From assembly GCA_900169235.1 (NCBI GenBank), contig FWCC01000269.1, positions 205,246-269,245 on the forward strand: DNA of 64,000 bases, written 5' to 3'. Shown in pieces: positions 1 through 11,305 of this stretch (position 1 is its first letter; every line of letters begins with the position of its first letter). This DNA is from Zarea fungicola. Lineage: Eukaryota > Ascomycota > Sordariomycetes > Hypocreales > Cordycipitaceae. The notes beneath the pieces were generated by a model. It searched no databases and was not told the origin of the DNA. It saw only the letters and a list, made by a program, of their open reading frames with translations. Both the position numbers and the translations under genes were made by a program.

Positions 1-3000
1 TTTCCTGGGTTTGCTCACTCTTTTTGGCCCCCAGCATGCCAAGCGTGAGACTGCGACGGAGAGTTTAGTTGCATTTCAGCCCACAAGGGCCGGGCCAGAG
101 TGTCTAGCGTTGCAGGAACGGGTGGGAAGACGCACTAACTAGCGGTAGTTGATAACGCAGTTGTCAGTTCTAGTGCGAAGAATAGTTGGCCCACTTGTTG
201 GTGACTGATAGAGGGAGGCTGGCGTCAAAACGCTTGTCGGGAAGTGGGATACGGGAGGAAACAATGCAGGTTGAGGTGTGGCGCGCGAAAAGGGCAGCAT
301 ATGAGTGAACCAGCATCAGATACCTGCATCGCTGCATCCTGCATCTCTCCAATGGAAAAGAAATGCACTGTGACAAGAAGAGGAGCAAAGCGAGTTACTG
401 GCAATCTATGCACTTGCTCACCCGTCAGCCACGGCTAGCTCCCGCTGCACATGGCGACAGAAAAGGGAAAAGACCTTCACTGATCAGAGGTCACAGGGCC
501 GGCCTGCAGCAGCCTAGTTGATTGGGCCAGATTTGGGGGCTTGCAGCAGCTGTAACTGCAAAGACCATTCGAATAGGCTGTGAGAGCTGCGAGCTTGAGA
601 CGATGCTGGATGCCAAGGTTGTGCCTGCAACCCCTCTATTTAGTGGCTTGTGCACCATCTTATCAGTATGAGTGGACAATGACTTTTTGAAGCCGCTAAT
701 CCTTTGCTAGAGGCGACTCTGTACAGACATAGCCCAGAATACTGGTAAAGTGTAAAAAGTCTTGGAGTCTGCCTGACAGCTGGACAAGGTGAACATGGTA
801 GGAATCAGGAAAGCTTCTGTCTCAGAGAAGAGCTCTGGGCTCTAGGCTCTAATATGCCAGATCTTTCTGCTTTTAGGTGACGGGGCCATTGGTCATGATT
901 TTTGTCGGCTCAAAAGTACCAACTATTAGTTGTGCCCGGCCTTAAATTTGGTGAAGCGATTTGTCGAGCTCAGCGATGGCTCGACACAAAGTAGATAAAC
1001 AAGAGTGCCCAATACATGCCAGAGTCTTCAAAATTGATCGGTACCAGGTCAACAGGTCTGAGAAGAGCAAATGCATCGTCAACCTTGTCCGAAATTGGGC
1101 ATCAAATAGCTGTGGGACTTGTGGACACCTGTTGCCAGTCAATCCAGTCTGCCCACACCACCATCGCCCTGATGGGGCCTTCTGTCAAAATAAATGAATC
1201 GGATTAGGAGGGTATAAGCCTGCTCTGTTCAGGTGATGCGCCGCCCCAAGTCAAGTGCGAGGCTGATTATCAGAGAATGAGTCTGACGCAATCTTGTGCA
1301 TCTGTTTCGTATCGACTTTGTTCCAAATTCCAGGGTCATGGACCGCTCTTTTCCTTTTTGCGCAGTATTTACTTTTGTCTCGGTATTACCTGTGGCCATT
1401 GCGACTTTGCTAGGGCTGAGGATGTGGCTGCTCATTTCTTGCAAGAACAAGGTCGAGGATTGGTTGGCTGCAAATACAGCTAGCAGGATAATATTGTCAG
1501 ACGGCGGTGCCGGCCAGTAATTAAAGACGAACATCCTTGTAGGCGGATGGAGGGTCCCAATTCCCCAAACTCCTGGGCCGACTGCTGACTGGCCGACTTG
1601 TTTCGCCCATTGCGAGGTGTTTGGGCAGTTGTTTTATTAGCCCGGTTTTGCCTGTTGTGGGCACTGCACGATTGTGTCTTGGTGCGCCAGAATGCAACCT
1701 AAATGCAAGCCACACTTGGTAGACCACATAATGACCCAGTGCTTGATATCGTTTGCTCGGCAGTGGACTCGAGTTGACCGCACAAGAGTTTTACGGCGTC
1801 GGAAGATGTGGGTTGGCCTTGGACGATTTACCATTACTGTCCCAAGATGTAGCATATCGACCATGGACCAAGGGGCCGTTTGCACAAACTTACTGGCAGG
1901 CGAGCTTTTGTACTGAGAGGCGACGGAGGCAGGCAGAGTGTGGCGTGGTAATAACTAAAGTTACAGGCCGCCACAACGCCTCACTTTCTTGCCAGTTTCC
2001 TGTTTCGTGCCTGGACAGTGCGGGAGACGAGCGATGGCTTGGCAGGCCAGGCAAGGCGCCTTGGGTGCCATGTGCCTCGACTATCGGTGTAGATTCCCAG
2101 TGACAACAGCGCAGATGGGCATGCGTGGGCTGGCACATGAGGCTGGTGTAAGTTGTATGTACACTAGCTTTTAGTAGTGTGTCGACGGTGCGTGTCTTAT
2201 ATGGGGTGCAGCAACCAGTAGTTTGGTAAAATGGACCCCTAGATTCAAACGCAGACATGGCCGGCTACTTTTGGTCTTGTTTCCTCTCTCCTCGTCGCTT
2301 TTGGTTCGTTTTGCTGGCAAGTTGCTTTTTTTGTAGCGGTGTTGGCCTCTTAAGTGTACCTGTCTGTACTAAGTTGGTGTACATTGTACAGCTCAGGATG
2401 GTCACCGCAACTTCTTTTTTTTTTTATGCCGTGTCACATTTTGCATCTTGTCCCTTGCTTCCGTTTATTTTTGCATCCATCTGCAAGTTTCGGATTTTGT
2501 TGCTTTTGTTGACGGAAGTGCTCTTCGGGTGTAACATGGACGAAGAGGTTTCCGAAAACACGACAAGATCAGCGTTTCTTTCGGGAAGGGGTCTTTTCAG
2601 CGCCGATGCTCAACCCTGCGTCATGTTTGGTTCATCGCTGTTTCGTGGGATTCCCATTTGCTGTAGTCTGCCAAGCAGTATGAGGAGGATTCCTTTGGCA
2701 AGCCTACATTGCCACCAAGTTAATATATTTTGACCTTTGGCTTTTTGACTATTGTACACTCCGTATTACCAGTACTGCTGGAGAGTCGGCAACGTTTTTT
2801 TTTTCAACTCCACCGGCCGGATGGAAAAGTAATTTGGCATGTCTCCTCCCACCATGTGCTAGTGGGAATCCATGGCGTGGGATGGGGCATGGCAAATGGA
2901 AGGCAAATGGAAGGACAGGGGCAAGCTGGACCGTGCCCCGTGATGGACGACAGTCGCTGTCGGTCGGTGTAGTTGGGCGTTTTGGCCATTGGTATGGTTC

Positions 3001-4809
3001 TTGTGAGGTGTTGACACGGGCACCATGACGACAAACAGCGCCTATCAATTCTGCTGTGACGACATTTGGCGTAGATCGCACTTTTGGCCGGGGGGCACTA
3101 GGGCAGGTGAGTCGGTAGGTTGAGCAATCACAATTAGCAGTAGCAAGTTGGTGTTGGCTTGTGAATTTTTGTTGGGTGATTTGCGGCTGTCACTGGCAGG
3201 TGATTGTTCAAGTTGGTGATGTTGCCCTGTTTGCTGACACGTATGCTGGTTGGTAGCTGGCTGCTGGTTGGTCACGCCAACAATACCAGTGAGCAGCGAG
3301 CATCACAGGGGAACTGCCTCAGAACAGGCGCCGCGGAGGGAGCTCCGTTGGCACCTACAGTGTACCGCCTCGCAGGAATGATACTGTGCTGGAGCTCCAA
3401 CGCACAGGACAATGAGTTGATTATTAGCGCAGAATAATTCCAGGCAGTGGACTTTTGCTCCACTCGACTGCAACCAAAGAGGCAGCTGCTGCAGCTCTGC
3501 AAGGCGTCAGGGCTTGCCAGGGTGCTGTGGCTGCCAGCTTTCCCACTGGAACCACTTTGCTAGCCGGAACCACTTTCCTGGGCCCCAGCTCTCTTGACTG
3601 GTCCGTCCTGTTCCCAGACCATATCCCCTGGTCGCCATGGTACCTTTTCTTGCGTGCCACTCGCCGCACCACGGCAGGTCACTCCTCGACAGCAACTTAT
3701 CTGGAGTTTTCCCACCCTGGCACAACCCTCCTTGCCCTCCCCCGCTGGCTGCCCGCCAAAAGGTGCTAGCGCATCCATCGCCGAAGGGGCTCCTCCTAAG
3801 AGCACCCGCCAACACTTCGCTAATGAGCCAGGGTAGCCCCCCCAGGTGCCACCTTTGTGCCACCTTTTGGTGCCACCTGCGTGCCACCGACCTTCGTACC
3901 CCTTCTGGCTTCTGGCTTCTGGCGGGCTTCTGGCGGATACCAATAAAGGAAGCCCTTCACTCTTCCCCAGCCAACTACCGACTCCTCTCAAGTCTTTCAC
4001 AGCTTATTAGCAACCCATCTCCCGACTGCCATGGCTCGTTGCCCTTTTTCTTTCATCTCGTGAGGATTTTCTCGTCTTGGTTTTTGGTTTCGCCTTTTCG
4101 AATCTCGACCTGCGTCTTGGTCATTGATTTTCCCCGGGACAACACACGCTGCGTCGATCACTAGGACAGTCCTTGGCTGACGCAACAGTGTTTCGTCAGG
4201 ACCAGCACCAAGGCCAGCCAAAGCAAACCACAGGGCTGCCTATCATACTGTACCGCTGGACAGCTGTCAGTATTTCAGTTGTCAACGCCCCCCCTTGCTA
4301 GCACCAACGACGACCGCTGCGTTTCCCCCTTCTTCTTCTTCGCCGCCTTTGTCCGTACAAATCGTTTCGGTTGCCGCTTCACATTTCTCACCAATTACGA
4401 ATTTTTCTTTTTCCACCACTGAGCTCATTACCTTACTCAGCCTCGGTCATTTTTGTCTTTTCTAATCGACCCCAAGCGTCCGTCTGTCGCCACCCCTCTC
4501 GCCTCAAACTGGTCACGCTGCACCTGCCCGCCCAGACCACCCTCTCGCCAGGACCCTTATTACGTCGGTGGCAAACAACTGCTCGCATCAGCATACGCAC
4601 CAACCAATCAACCAACCAACCGATTTGACGCCAGCCTCGTTATAGTCGACCTGTTTCGCGCTTCTCTTTTCACCACAGCCAATCCATCTTCAAAATATCT
4701 TGAAAATATCATCCTCCAAGCTTGGCCTATTTCAACCTCCCAACTCGGTTGCTGAATTACTCTCTCCATCTCGCCCTGCGACTACCTACGCGTCCACCAT
4801 TTTACAAAC
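1..4809. other. Long gene-free segment
   Basis: No credible gene was found in this 4.8-kb stretch on either strand. The longest open frames (2257-2733 and 3637-4164 on +, 3560-4000 on -) overlap one another, lack recognisable motifs and do not join by splicing. The last 500 bases are pyrimidine-rich, with CTTCTT runs and a CAAC run at about 4600-4620, as expected of a fungal promoter and 5' UTR for the coiled-coil gene at 4810. The rest could be distal regulatory DNA, a non-coding transcript, or flank of a gene outside the window. Confidence 0.6.
3844..3893. repeat. GTGCCACC direct repeats
   Basis: Four close copies of GTGCCACC, with spacers of a few bases (CTTT, TTTTG, TGC), lie head to tail in the upstream region of the coiled-coil gene. 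A second simple repeat of TTCTGGC follows at about 3904-3937. They could be regulatory-protein sites or just slippage products. Confidence 0.6.
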
Positions 4810-5333
4810 ATGTCGGACGACCAAGATACTTACTCTACAGGGTCACATCCCATTGTCCGCTCCGATTCATCTTCCTCGACAACCGCCTCGGAACACAACG
4901 AGCCCATTATTCACCAGCCCATTCCAACACGCCCGCGTCTGCCCAGCCGCAAGAGCAGCGGTCCCCTCGTCGTAGATCGTGACAGCTCAGAGGTCGGACC
5001 CGTTGAGTCGCACTTTGGACCCGACGATGTCAGAGCCATGAGCCCCAGACGCACCAGCGAAGACATTGACAAGCTCGGCAAGGAAGCTCGCGAAGAGCTG
5101 CGCCGGTAAGCTACACACAAAAAACAGATATCAAATCGACTTATCCCACTAACCCCCCACTCAGGCATGCCAAGGCTTTGCAAGATTCACTCATCGATAT
5201 TTTCAACCGCCTAGAAGCCGTTCGCGAAGAGCACGACAAGCTCGATAGCAACAACAAGTTTCTGCAAAAATACATTGGCGACCTTATGAGTACCAGTAAA
5301 ATTACCGCTTCAGGCAGCCGTCCCAAGAAATAG
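4810..5333 (+). CDS. Short coiled-coil protein (SCOC/Slo1-like)
   Basis: Two exons, 4810-5105 and 5165-5333, with a 59-nt intron (GTAAGC...CTAAC...CAG). The product is about 154 residues. The first two thirds are polar, Ser/Pro-rich and probably disordered. The last 55 residues form one amphipathic helix (DSLIDIFNRLEAVREEHDKL region) with heptad hydrophobics, typical of the SCOC family (DUF2205). Animal SCOC and yeast Slo1 act at Golgi/endosomal membranes with Arl-type GTPases. That role is family knowledge and is not shown by this sequence. The ATG at 4810 is the first in frame and sits after a pyrimidine-rich leader. Confidence 0.85.
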
Positions 5334-6493
5334 ACTCGACACGCAATAAGCCAACCTCCCTCGCTTTCCTGCCCCCGGCAAGCCAACACCGGCGCCATGA
5401 CCCTCCTGCCAATACTCTGCCGCCAAATCAAGGCAAAAAAGAAACGCAAATCTTCTTCCGCCGACCCCCCTTTTACGAATCTCTAGACGATTCGCTTCCC
5501 CCTCCTGAGCATTTTGAAGCGCCAGCCTTGCAAAACAAAGCCACAATTTTTGCGGCACGATACCCCCTGCCACTGGCGTATTTTTCTTGCCTTTACTGCA
5601 TCCCTTCGTTTCTGCTGATTCGGCCTCGGCACCAATACCTTTTTTTTTCAATTCATGTACAATACAGTGTTGCTTATCTCTCCCAACGGTGGTTCTTCTG
5701 GCAGATTGTCCAGTCTTGGCAGCTGTCTAGATTAGTACCCTTGGCACAGAGTTGTGCGACTCACCTTTCTAAAGCATCCTGGTGGCGTTTTTTACTTGAT
5801 TCGGATTTTTTATTATTATTCTTCTTCTTTCGGTTCTTTTCATTTCTTTTGGCATTTTTACCCAGGGGTTTTTCTACTCCCTTTTTTCATGTCTCGGACC
5901 CCGTTGACGCTGGCTTTTTTTTCATTGGCCTAGAACGTCCAGATCGACGATGACGATTTATTTTATGGATGAAACGAATTACAAAAAAAGAATTAGTTTC
6001 GGTTTTTTCCTTTTCCAAAAAGGTTCCTTCTTTTTGCCTTGGAGCAGTGGGCCAAGGTAGACTGTCAATCCAACAATTTTCTACATTCCATCATTGCCTC
6101 GCCCTTGTGCTATTCTGTTGTGCCGTTTGTTAGTAGGGATTTGCAGGTATGACGTAGCTACCCCTTGTTTACCAAAAGGGCTGCACACCGACCAACCGTG
6201 TTTCACATGCGAGGAAAATCAGGTCAACACTCCATTCCCTGTCAATGCAATGACATGGATCCAACCAAAAAGATGTGCAGCTCCCTGCCGGAATTAAATT
6301 CGAAAATGGTGGCCTGAAACTTGATGGTATTAGTTCATAGGCGGACTAATTAGAACGACTAAAAACAAAAACAATATATTTGGGATAAATCGCCACAAAT
6401 GGCGGGTATAGCAGACATGTTAATAAATGAAATACCAGCACAGACATGAATGAGAATTGGACAAAAAAATTGAAGGGCAAAAAAGAAAAAGTT
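5334..6493. other. T-rich 3' flank, no gene
   Basis: T-rich sequence downstream of the coiled-coil gene, with many poly-T runs between about 5640 and 6020, probably includes its 3' UTR. A 141-aa open frame at 5528-5953 is T-driven hydrophobic sequence with no start context or homology signal and is not called. Confidence 0.6.
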
Positions 6494-6565
6494 TGCTTCG
6501 GAGGGGAATCGAACCCCCGATCTTCGCATTACGAGTGCGACGCCTTACCACTTGGCCACCAAAGC
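6494..6565 (-). tRNA. tRNA-Thr (CGT)
   Basis: Read on the minus strand, 72 nt fold as a cloverleaf. A 7-bp acceptor stem (GCTTTGG/CCGAAGC, one T-G wobble) has discriminator A, the anticodon stem TCGCA/TGCGA encloses loop CTCGTAA, and the T arm carries TTCGATT. The anticodon CGT reads ACG, so this is a threonine tRNA. No intron is present. It is a near copy of the tRNA at 7235-7306. Confidence 0.95.
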
Positions 6566-6859
6566 TGATGATGTTCTATGTCTCCAAGCGAGATTATACC
6601 AATCTATATTATGACAAAGACAGTTTTGTTGAAAAGCTGACGGACTTCCACTTTTAAAGAAAGCCCAGGAATAACACTAATGATCATCCAAATGGCAGCA
6701 ATGTTACCAGTAATCAAGTCACGTTAGTTGCATTTTCAGCAAGATAAGTTTCCCTAGCTGTGGTGCTCTTGATATAATATTTTATGTATTACATGGTTTT
6801 ATTACTATTGCGGTTGTTTCCGCTATTCATGGTCAATTCTACTATTTATTTTTATTCTC

Positions 6860-7020
6860 CTCTTGTAATTGATTCTGCCATTTTAATTAATTTTGCTATT
6901 ATAATTGATTTCGCTGTTATGATTGATTTCGCTGTTATAATTGATTTCGCTGTTATGATTGATTTTACTAATATAATTAATTTTGCTCTTGTGGTTGATT
7001 TTGCTATTGCGATTGATCTT
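6860..7020. repeat. 18-bp AT-rich tandem repeat
   Basis: Imperfect tandem copies of an 18-bp unit (GATTTCGCTGTTATGATT and variants such as GATTTTGCTATTATAATT) lie between the two threonine tRNAs. Central copies are nearly identical and edge copies are degenerate. Because 18 is divisible by three, an open frame (6784-7086) runs through it, but this is a by-product of the repeat. Confidence 0.85.
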
Positions 7021-7234
7021 TGTTCTTTCTTTTCTTTATTACCAATTACGCCTTATTGCGTGTCAATAAGCGCATTGATTGTTTGAGGTCGTCCACATTT
7101 GGTGTTGTAATCTTGACTATGGTCAGACTGCTCCTAGTTCATGTGGTTTCTTTGAGCAGGTTATGAGACGCAGGGTGTGAAAAGATACAAAAAGATACAA
7201 AAATGAAAGAACCATATCATGGTTCGGATTTTGA

Positions 7235-7306
7235 TGCTTCGGATGGGATTCGAACCCACGGTCTTCGCATTACAAGTGCGACGCCTTACCACTTGGCCAC
7301 CAAAGC
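7235..7306 (-). tRNA. tRNA-Thr (TGT)
   Basis: A 72-nt minus-strand cloverleaf with the same acceptor, D and anticodon stems as the tRNA at 6494-6565, but with anticodon loop CTTGTAA, so it reads ACA (threonine). It differs from its neighbour at only a few positions: anticodon base 34, one variable-loop base, one T-loop base, and a compensatory G-C to T-A change in the second T-stem pair. Tandem isoacceptors such as this usually arise by duplication. Confidence 0.95.
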
Positions 7307-8075
7307 GCCCATTGGATTGTGGAGTCGTGGACAACTATTTAACTATATATACACTCTAAACAATGAGCAGATCCATCCATTGCTTATTTCTAATGCTTTT
7401 CTCGGCAACCAGTAACACGGATTTGCTCTTTCAACCTCTTAGATGTTTCTGAAATGGATATAACATCAGGCGATATTAAATATTTACTCGAGCCTGAGCT
7501 TCAATTGTGGAAAAGCTGTTTGGCATGAATGGAAGCCAGGCTACCCTGCACAGAGACAGTTGAAATCTAGCGCCGTCCCTGAGCCAAATTGACGGCGATA
7601 TTCTGCCTGAGCTTTGTTATTTACTGAATTAACAGTATTGGTTAGTTTTTTAGTGTGCTTTTTAAATGTTTCGGTTGTATATGTTTGGCAACATAAAGCT
7701 ATCAATGTTGAATTGATATGATAGTTTTAACTCATTGTCAGCCCTCATAGAGCTGCCCAACAATCAGTTCAGCACCACAGCCAAACAATAAATAAAATTG
7801 CTGACTATGAATTCAGATCAACACTCTGTTTAACCTTTCTCTACTCCATATCCTGGCATTAATTATCGCTCTTTACACTGTCACGTCACGTGTTGTGTGT
7901 GGCTTACCGCCATCATTTGGCGGATGAACGGCCAAACGGCCGAGATCCACCCAAGCCTCCTCTATGAGCTTGAATCGGGTCAAGCGTCACTGAAGTCATT
8001 TCAACCTCGACTTGTGCAACACAACGTCCACCAGGAACACGAGGTTCAACCACACAAAAAAAAGGAAGAGTCGTC
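7307..8075. other. AT-rich intergenic and M20 peptidase promoter
   Basis: No gene is seen. AT-rich DNA continues from the tRNA block to about 7900, then turns GC-richer towards the peptidase start at 8076. Confidence 0.6.
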
Positions 8076-9388
8076 ATGCGTCTCTCACCCCTCCTCGCCG
8101 CGCTCGCTTCTGTGCCAGCAGTGCTCGGCTTCAAAGAGCAGACGCCCCTCAATGGCAAGCACGGCAAGCTGCACGGCGGCAGCAGCAGCGCCGACCAGCA
8201 CGCCGCCGCCGCCCCGCCGTACCGCCAGACACTGATTGACCTGCACCGCAACCTCGTCTCCATCCCGTCCATCTCCGGCGACGAGTACAAGGTCGGCCAG
8301 TGGCTCGTCGACTACCTCATCAGCAGGAATTTTCGCGCCGACATCCAGTTCGTCGCGCCGCGCGAGGGCACGCCCGACGGCGCCCAGCGCTTCAACGTCC
8401 TCGCCTGGCCTGGCCGGCACGATGCGGACCCGAAGCCCAAGGTGCTCGTCACCAGCCACATTGACGTCGTCCCGCCCTTCATCAGCTACGGCATCGAGGA
8501 CGGGCCCATCACAAAGGACACCGTCATCAAGGGCCGCGGCTCCGTGGACGCCAAGGCCGCCGTCGCCGCCATGACGGTGGCAGTCGAAGAGCTCGTGGCA
8601 GCCGGGCGCATCCACAACGACGACGTGATGCTCCTCTTCGTCGTGGGCGAGGAGGTCTCGGGCGACGGCATGGTTGCCTTTAGCGACGCCGTGCTGGCGC
8701 GCGAGGAGCCGCCGTCGTGGCACGCCGTCGTCTTTGGCGAGCCGACGGAGAGCAAGCTCGTGTGCGGCCACAAGGGCATGCTGTCCTGCAACCTCCAAGT
8801 ACGGGGCGTCGCGAGCCACAGCGGGTATCCCTGGCTGGGCAAGTCGGCCAACGAGCTGCTCGTGCGTGCCGCGGCCCGGATCATGGACGCGGACCTGGGC
8901 AGCTCCGAGCTGTACGGCAACTCGACGTTCAATCTCGGCATCATGCAGGGCGGCATCGCGAACAATGTGGTGCCGGCGTCGGCGTCGGCCAAGTTTAGCG
9001 TCCGGGTGGCCATTGGCCCCCAGGATGGCGGTCAACTGCTGGTCAAGAAGAAGATTGAAGATATTCTGGCCGAGGTGGACGAGGATGCTTTTGAGATGAC
9101 GTGCGTTCCAGGTTACGGCACCGTGAACTGCAACTGTGACGTTGAGGGTAAGTATACATTTTCAGAGCTACATATAGGAGTGAATACTAACCACTTGCAG
9201 GTTTTGAGAAGCTGACAGTCAACTATGGCACGGATGTGCCCAATCTCAAGGGCAACTTTACAAGATATCTGTACGGTCCTGGCTCTATTCTCGTTGCTCA
9301 TGGCGAGAACGAGGCTCTCACTGTGGGCGATCTGGAGGCGGCTGTCGAAAACTACGAAAAGCTGATTGAGTATGCATTGCATAATTAA
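8076..9388 (+). CDS. Secreted M20-family metallopeptidase
   Basis: Two exons, 8076-9147 and 9201-9388 (53-nt intron, GTAAGT...CTAAC...CAG), give about 419 residues. The N-terminus is a classical signal peptide ([18 protein letters not shown]). The M20 (ArgE/DapE/ACY1/CPG2) metal-site motifs are all visible: SHIDVV with H128 and D130, GRGSVDAK with bridging D158, and GEEVSGDG with E192 (general base) and E193. A family insertion domain for dimerisation follows ([15 protein letters not shown] onward). It should be a secreted or vacuolar zinc exopeptidase that removes C-terminal residues from peptides or deacylates amino acids; the substrate cannot be read from sequence. The ATG at 8076 directly precedes the signal peptide. 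Confidence 0.92.
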
Positions 9389-9716
9389 GCTCATCACGAC
9401 GTACTGTTATTTATCATTGCATTGAATGTACGAGTAAGAAGTCTATACCATCATATATATTTGCATCACATAATATCAAGTTTTATTAGTTTAATCACGT
9501 TTCCAGCAATATAATTGTAACACCAAAGACAATTCTCTACATCGTGGACTTTTAGTTATTATGGAAACTTGGTCTATTTTGCTGACTTGAACAAAGTTGC
9601 CAATACATTGTTGAACTAGTCCATCGCATCCCAGTCTACTTGAGTGTAGTAGCTCGCCACCAAGTTCTCTTTGCCAAGGCTCATCTTCCATATTGTGGTG
9701 TTTTGAATGCGCAAAG
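9389..9716. other. Convergent 3' intergenic
   Basis: 328 bp between the convergent 3' ends of the M20 peptidase (+) and the small secreted protein gene (-). AT-rich, with no other feature seen. Confidence 0.7.
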
Positions 9717-10333
9717 TTAGCCTCGCATCCAGACGCTGCGTATGTTGATATTATTCTTGCATCCGTAATAGTTTCGGATAACGAATGAGAATCGCGAACA
9801 GGCAGGATCAACATATGCGTTGACCTGACTTGTACGGCTGGAAATCCACATGGATCTGCCTTCACCGCGACTGTTGCTCCATAAACCATAGCACGTCTTC
9901 TGAGTAGGCCGCAACATCCATCCCATCTGGTCCGCGTCGTGGCAGTCAACCCACGAGAAGGCAATGACCCATGTCGCCATGTCACGGCCGGCGAGCTTCT
10001 CGACAGGCGGCGGCCCAGCCAAATCGGCGTCATCTTCCGCAATCCAATACTCGGGTAGAGCTCCGAAGTCGTTGGTCAGGGCCCATTTGGAGGCCGTATC
10101 TGGCACAGTACCATTGTAGTCGGCGGCCCAGAGGCGACCTGGGTGCGCAGCTCGTATAGCATCATCCAGCACAACAGGGACTGGCCGCTATTATAGAGTT
10201 TGATTAGTAAAGCTAATGCAAATTTAGAATTGTAATATAACTTTGGTAACCATACTGCTGGCGACGCCTGTCCGTGTCCAAGGCTGGCAAGCAAAAGGCA
10301 GCCAAGAGTCTGGTATAGAACAGAAGACTTCAT
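9717..10333 (-). CDS. Small secreted cysteine protein, copy A
   Basis: Minus strand, exons 10333-10256 and 10187-9717 (68-nt intron with a GTATGG donor), 182 residues. The first 22-26 residues form a signal peptide ending GHGQASPA, and the intron falls exactly at its end. The mature part has four cysteines (WVDCH, KTCYG, DPAC, YYGCK). No known domain is recognised. It is clearly related to the protein at 11306-11968: AAHPGRLW matches AAYPDRIW, LTNDFGALPEYW matches LTNDFGATAAYW, TCYGLW matches LCYGNW, and both end in a YGC motif. The two genes are transcribed divergently. An apoplastic or host-facing role is inference from size, secretion and divergence. A nearer-upstream TTG extends the frame, but the ATG at 10333 is the credible start. 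Confidence 0.85.
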
Positions 10334-11305
10334 TTTTTTCAATAGGAAAGATATAAGTATTAGATCAATGGCTGTATTGCAAAGTAGAAATTAACAAGCA
10401 TGTTTTATGTCTTCTGTTGGAAGACTTATATAGTTTCATTCTAGCAGACTCATGACGCCCAACGGAGCTTGCCGTCGCTTCGAACAATTAATAACGCGTG
10501 CAAGGGATGTGCCGAATAATTCCTTGGACTAATTTAACTCTCTGCTTATACTACGAGTCATTTGGGCCTAGATCATGCCAGAAAACAAATACCGTTGTTG
10601 GTCCCTTCGGGTTGGTAATGTCCCCGGCACCGCCTCAGAGGCAAGGGACAAGACTAAATGCCGTTGAATACGGAGTCCAGAATAAAAAATGGCATGATCA
10701 GTCCTGTGATGCCCATTGAGACCAATTTGCCGAATCTAAACTACCAGGTGAATCGGCAGCACCACCATGAGGGCAATCTGATAAGGAATTCCTACCAGTT
10801 AGCCTAGATTGGCAAGGCTTTCGATATCCATGCATGGGGCCACTTGGAAGCGCGAAAGAACCTCACCCTACATTCGGCCTAATCTTGATGGTGTTGCTGC
10901 GTGGATTGTCTCCAAGAACAAAAGAATAAGCTCGAGATAAAATATCAGAATCAATGTATCTCGCAAGGAATTTCCCAAAATATCTATTATCGCTTCCTTC
11001 GGCTCGTTGGCAGTTGGGTTATCGAATCATGAATAATTCCGGTATCGGCTGGTAGTCGGCGAGTATCGCCCTTTGATTTACAACCCCTAGATTCATGACG
11101 AAGATTCACCAAGGCACGTGGGAGCAGTCCATTTGTGCCGCTCGGTAAACAAAAGGCACCGATGGCGTTCCCATACATCCAGATTGCCATGACTGAAAGT
11201 ATAAAGAACATGCCGCAGCCCCGTTTGTCCGTTTTCTCAACCGTGCTCGTCATTCAAAAAGTATTCGCTTTCTATCAAAAGTTCAATTTACTACTGCCTT
11301 GCACT
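10334..11305. promoter_or_regulatory. Divergent promoter region of the secreted pair
   Basis: 972 bp separate the divergent starts of the two related secreted-protein genes. A TATATA-type element lies near 10426-10432 (serving the minus gene) and TATAAAG lies at about 11200 (about 105 bp before the ATG of the plus gene). No gene was seen in between. Confidence 0.5.

Noticed and set aside
2052..2063. 12-bp perfect palindrome CAAGGCGCCTTG
   Set aside because: A single short palindrome is expected by chance in 64 kb and has no positional support.
2257..2733. 158-aa plus-strand frame with hydrophobic stretches
   Set aside because: T-run-driven hydrophobicity, no motif, no splice partner and poor start context.
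3637..4164. 175-aa plus-strand frame
   Set aside because: Overlaps long frames on the opposite strand and in other plus frames, Pro/Ser/His composition without domain, and runs into the pyrimidine-rich leader of the next gene.
6784..7086. 100-aa frame through the 18-bp repeat
   Set aside because: The frame is kept open by repeat length divisible by three and does not look like a gene.
8085..9035. 316-aa open frame on the minus strand opposite the M20 peptidase
   Set aside because: It is a shadow of GC-rich codons on the real gene, which has a signal peptide and all catalytic motifs.
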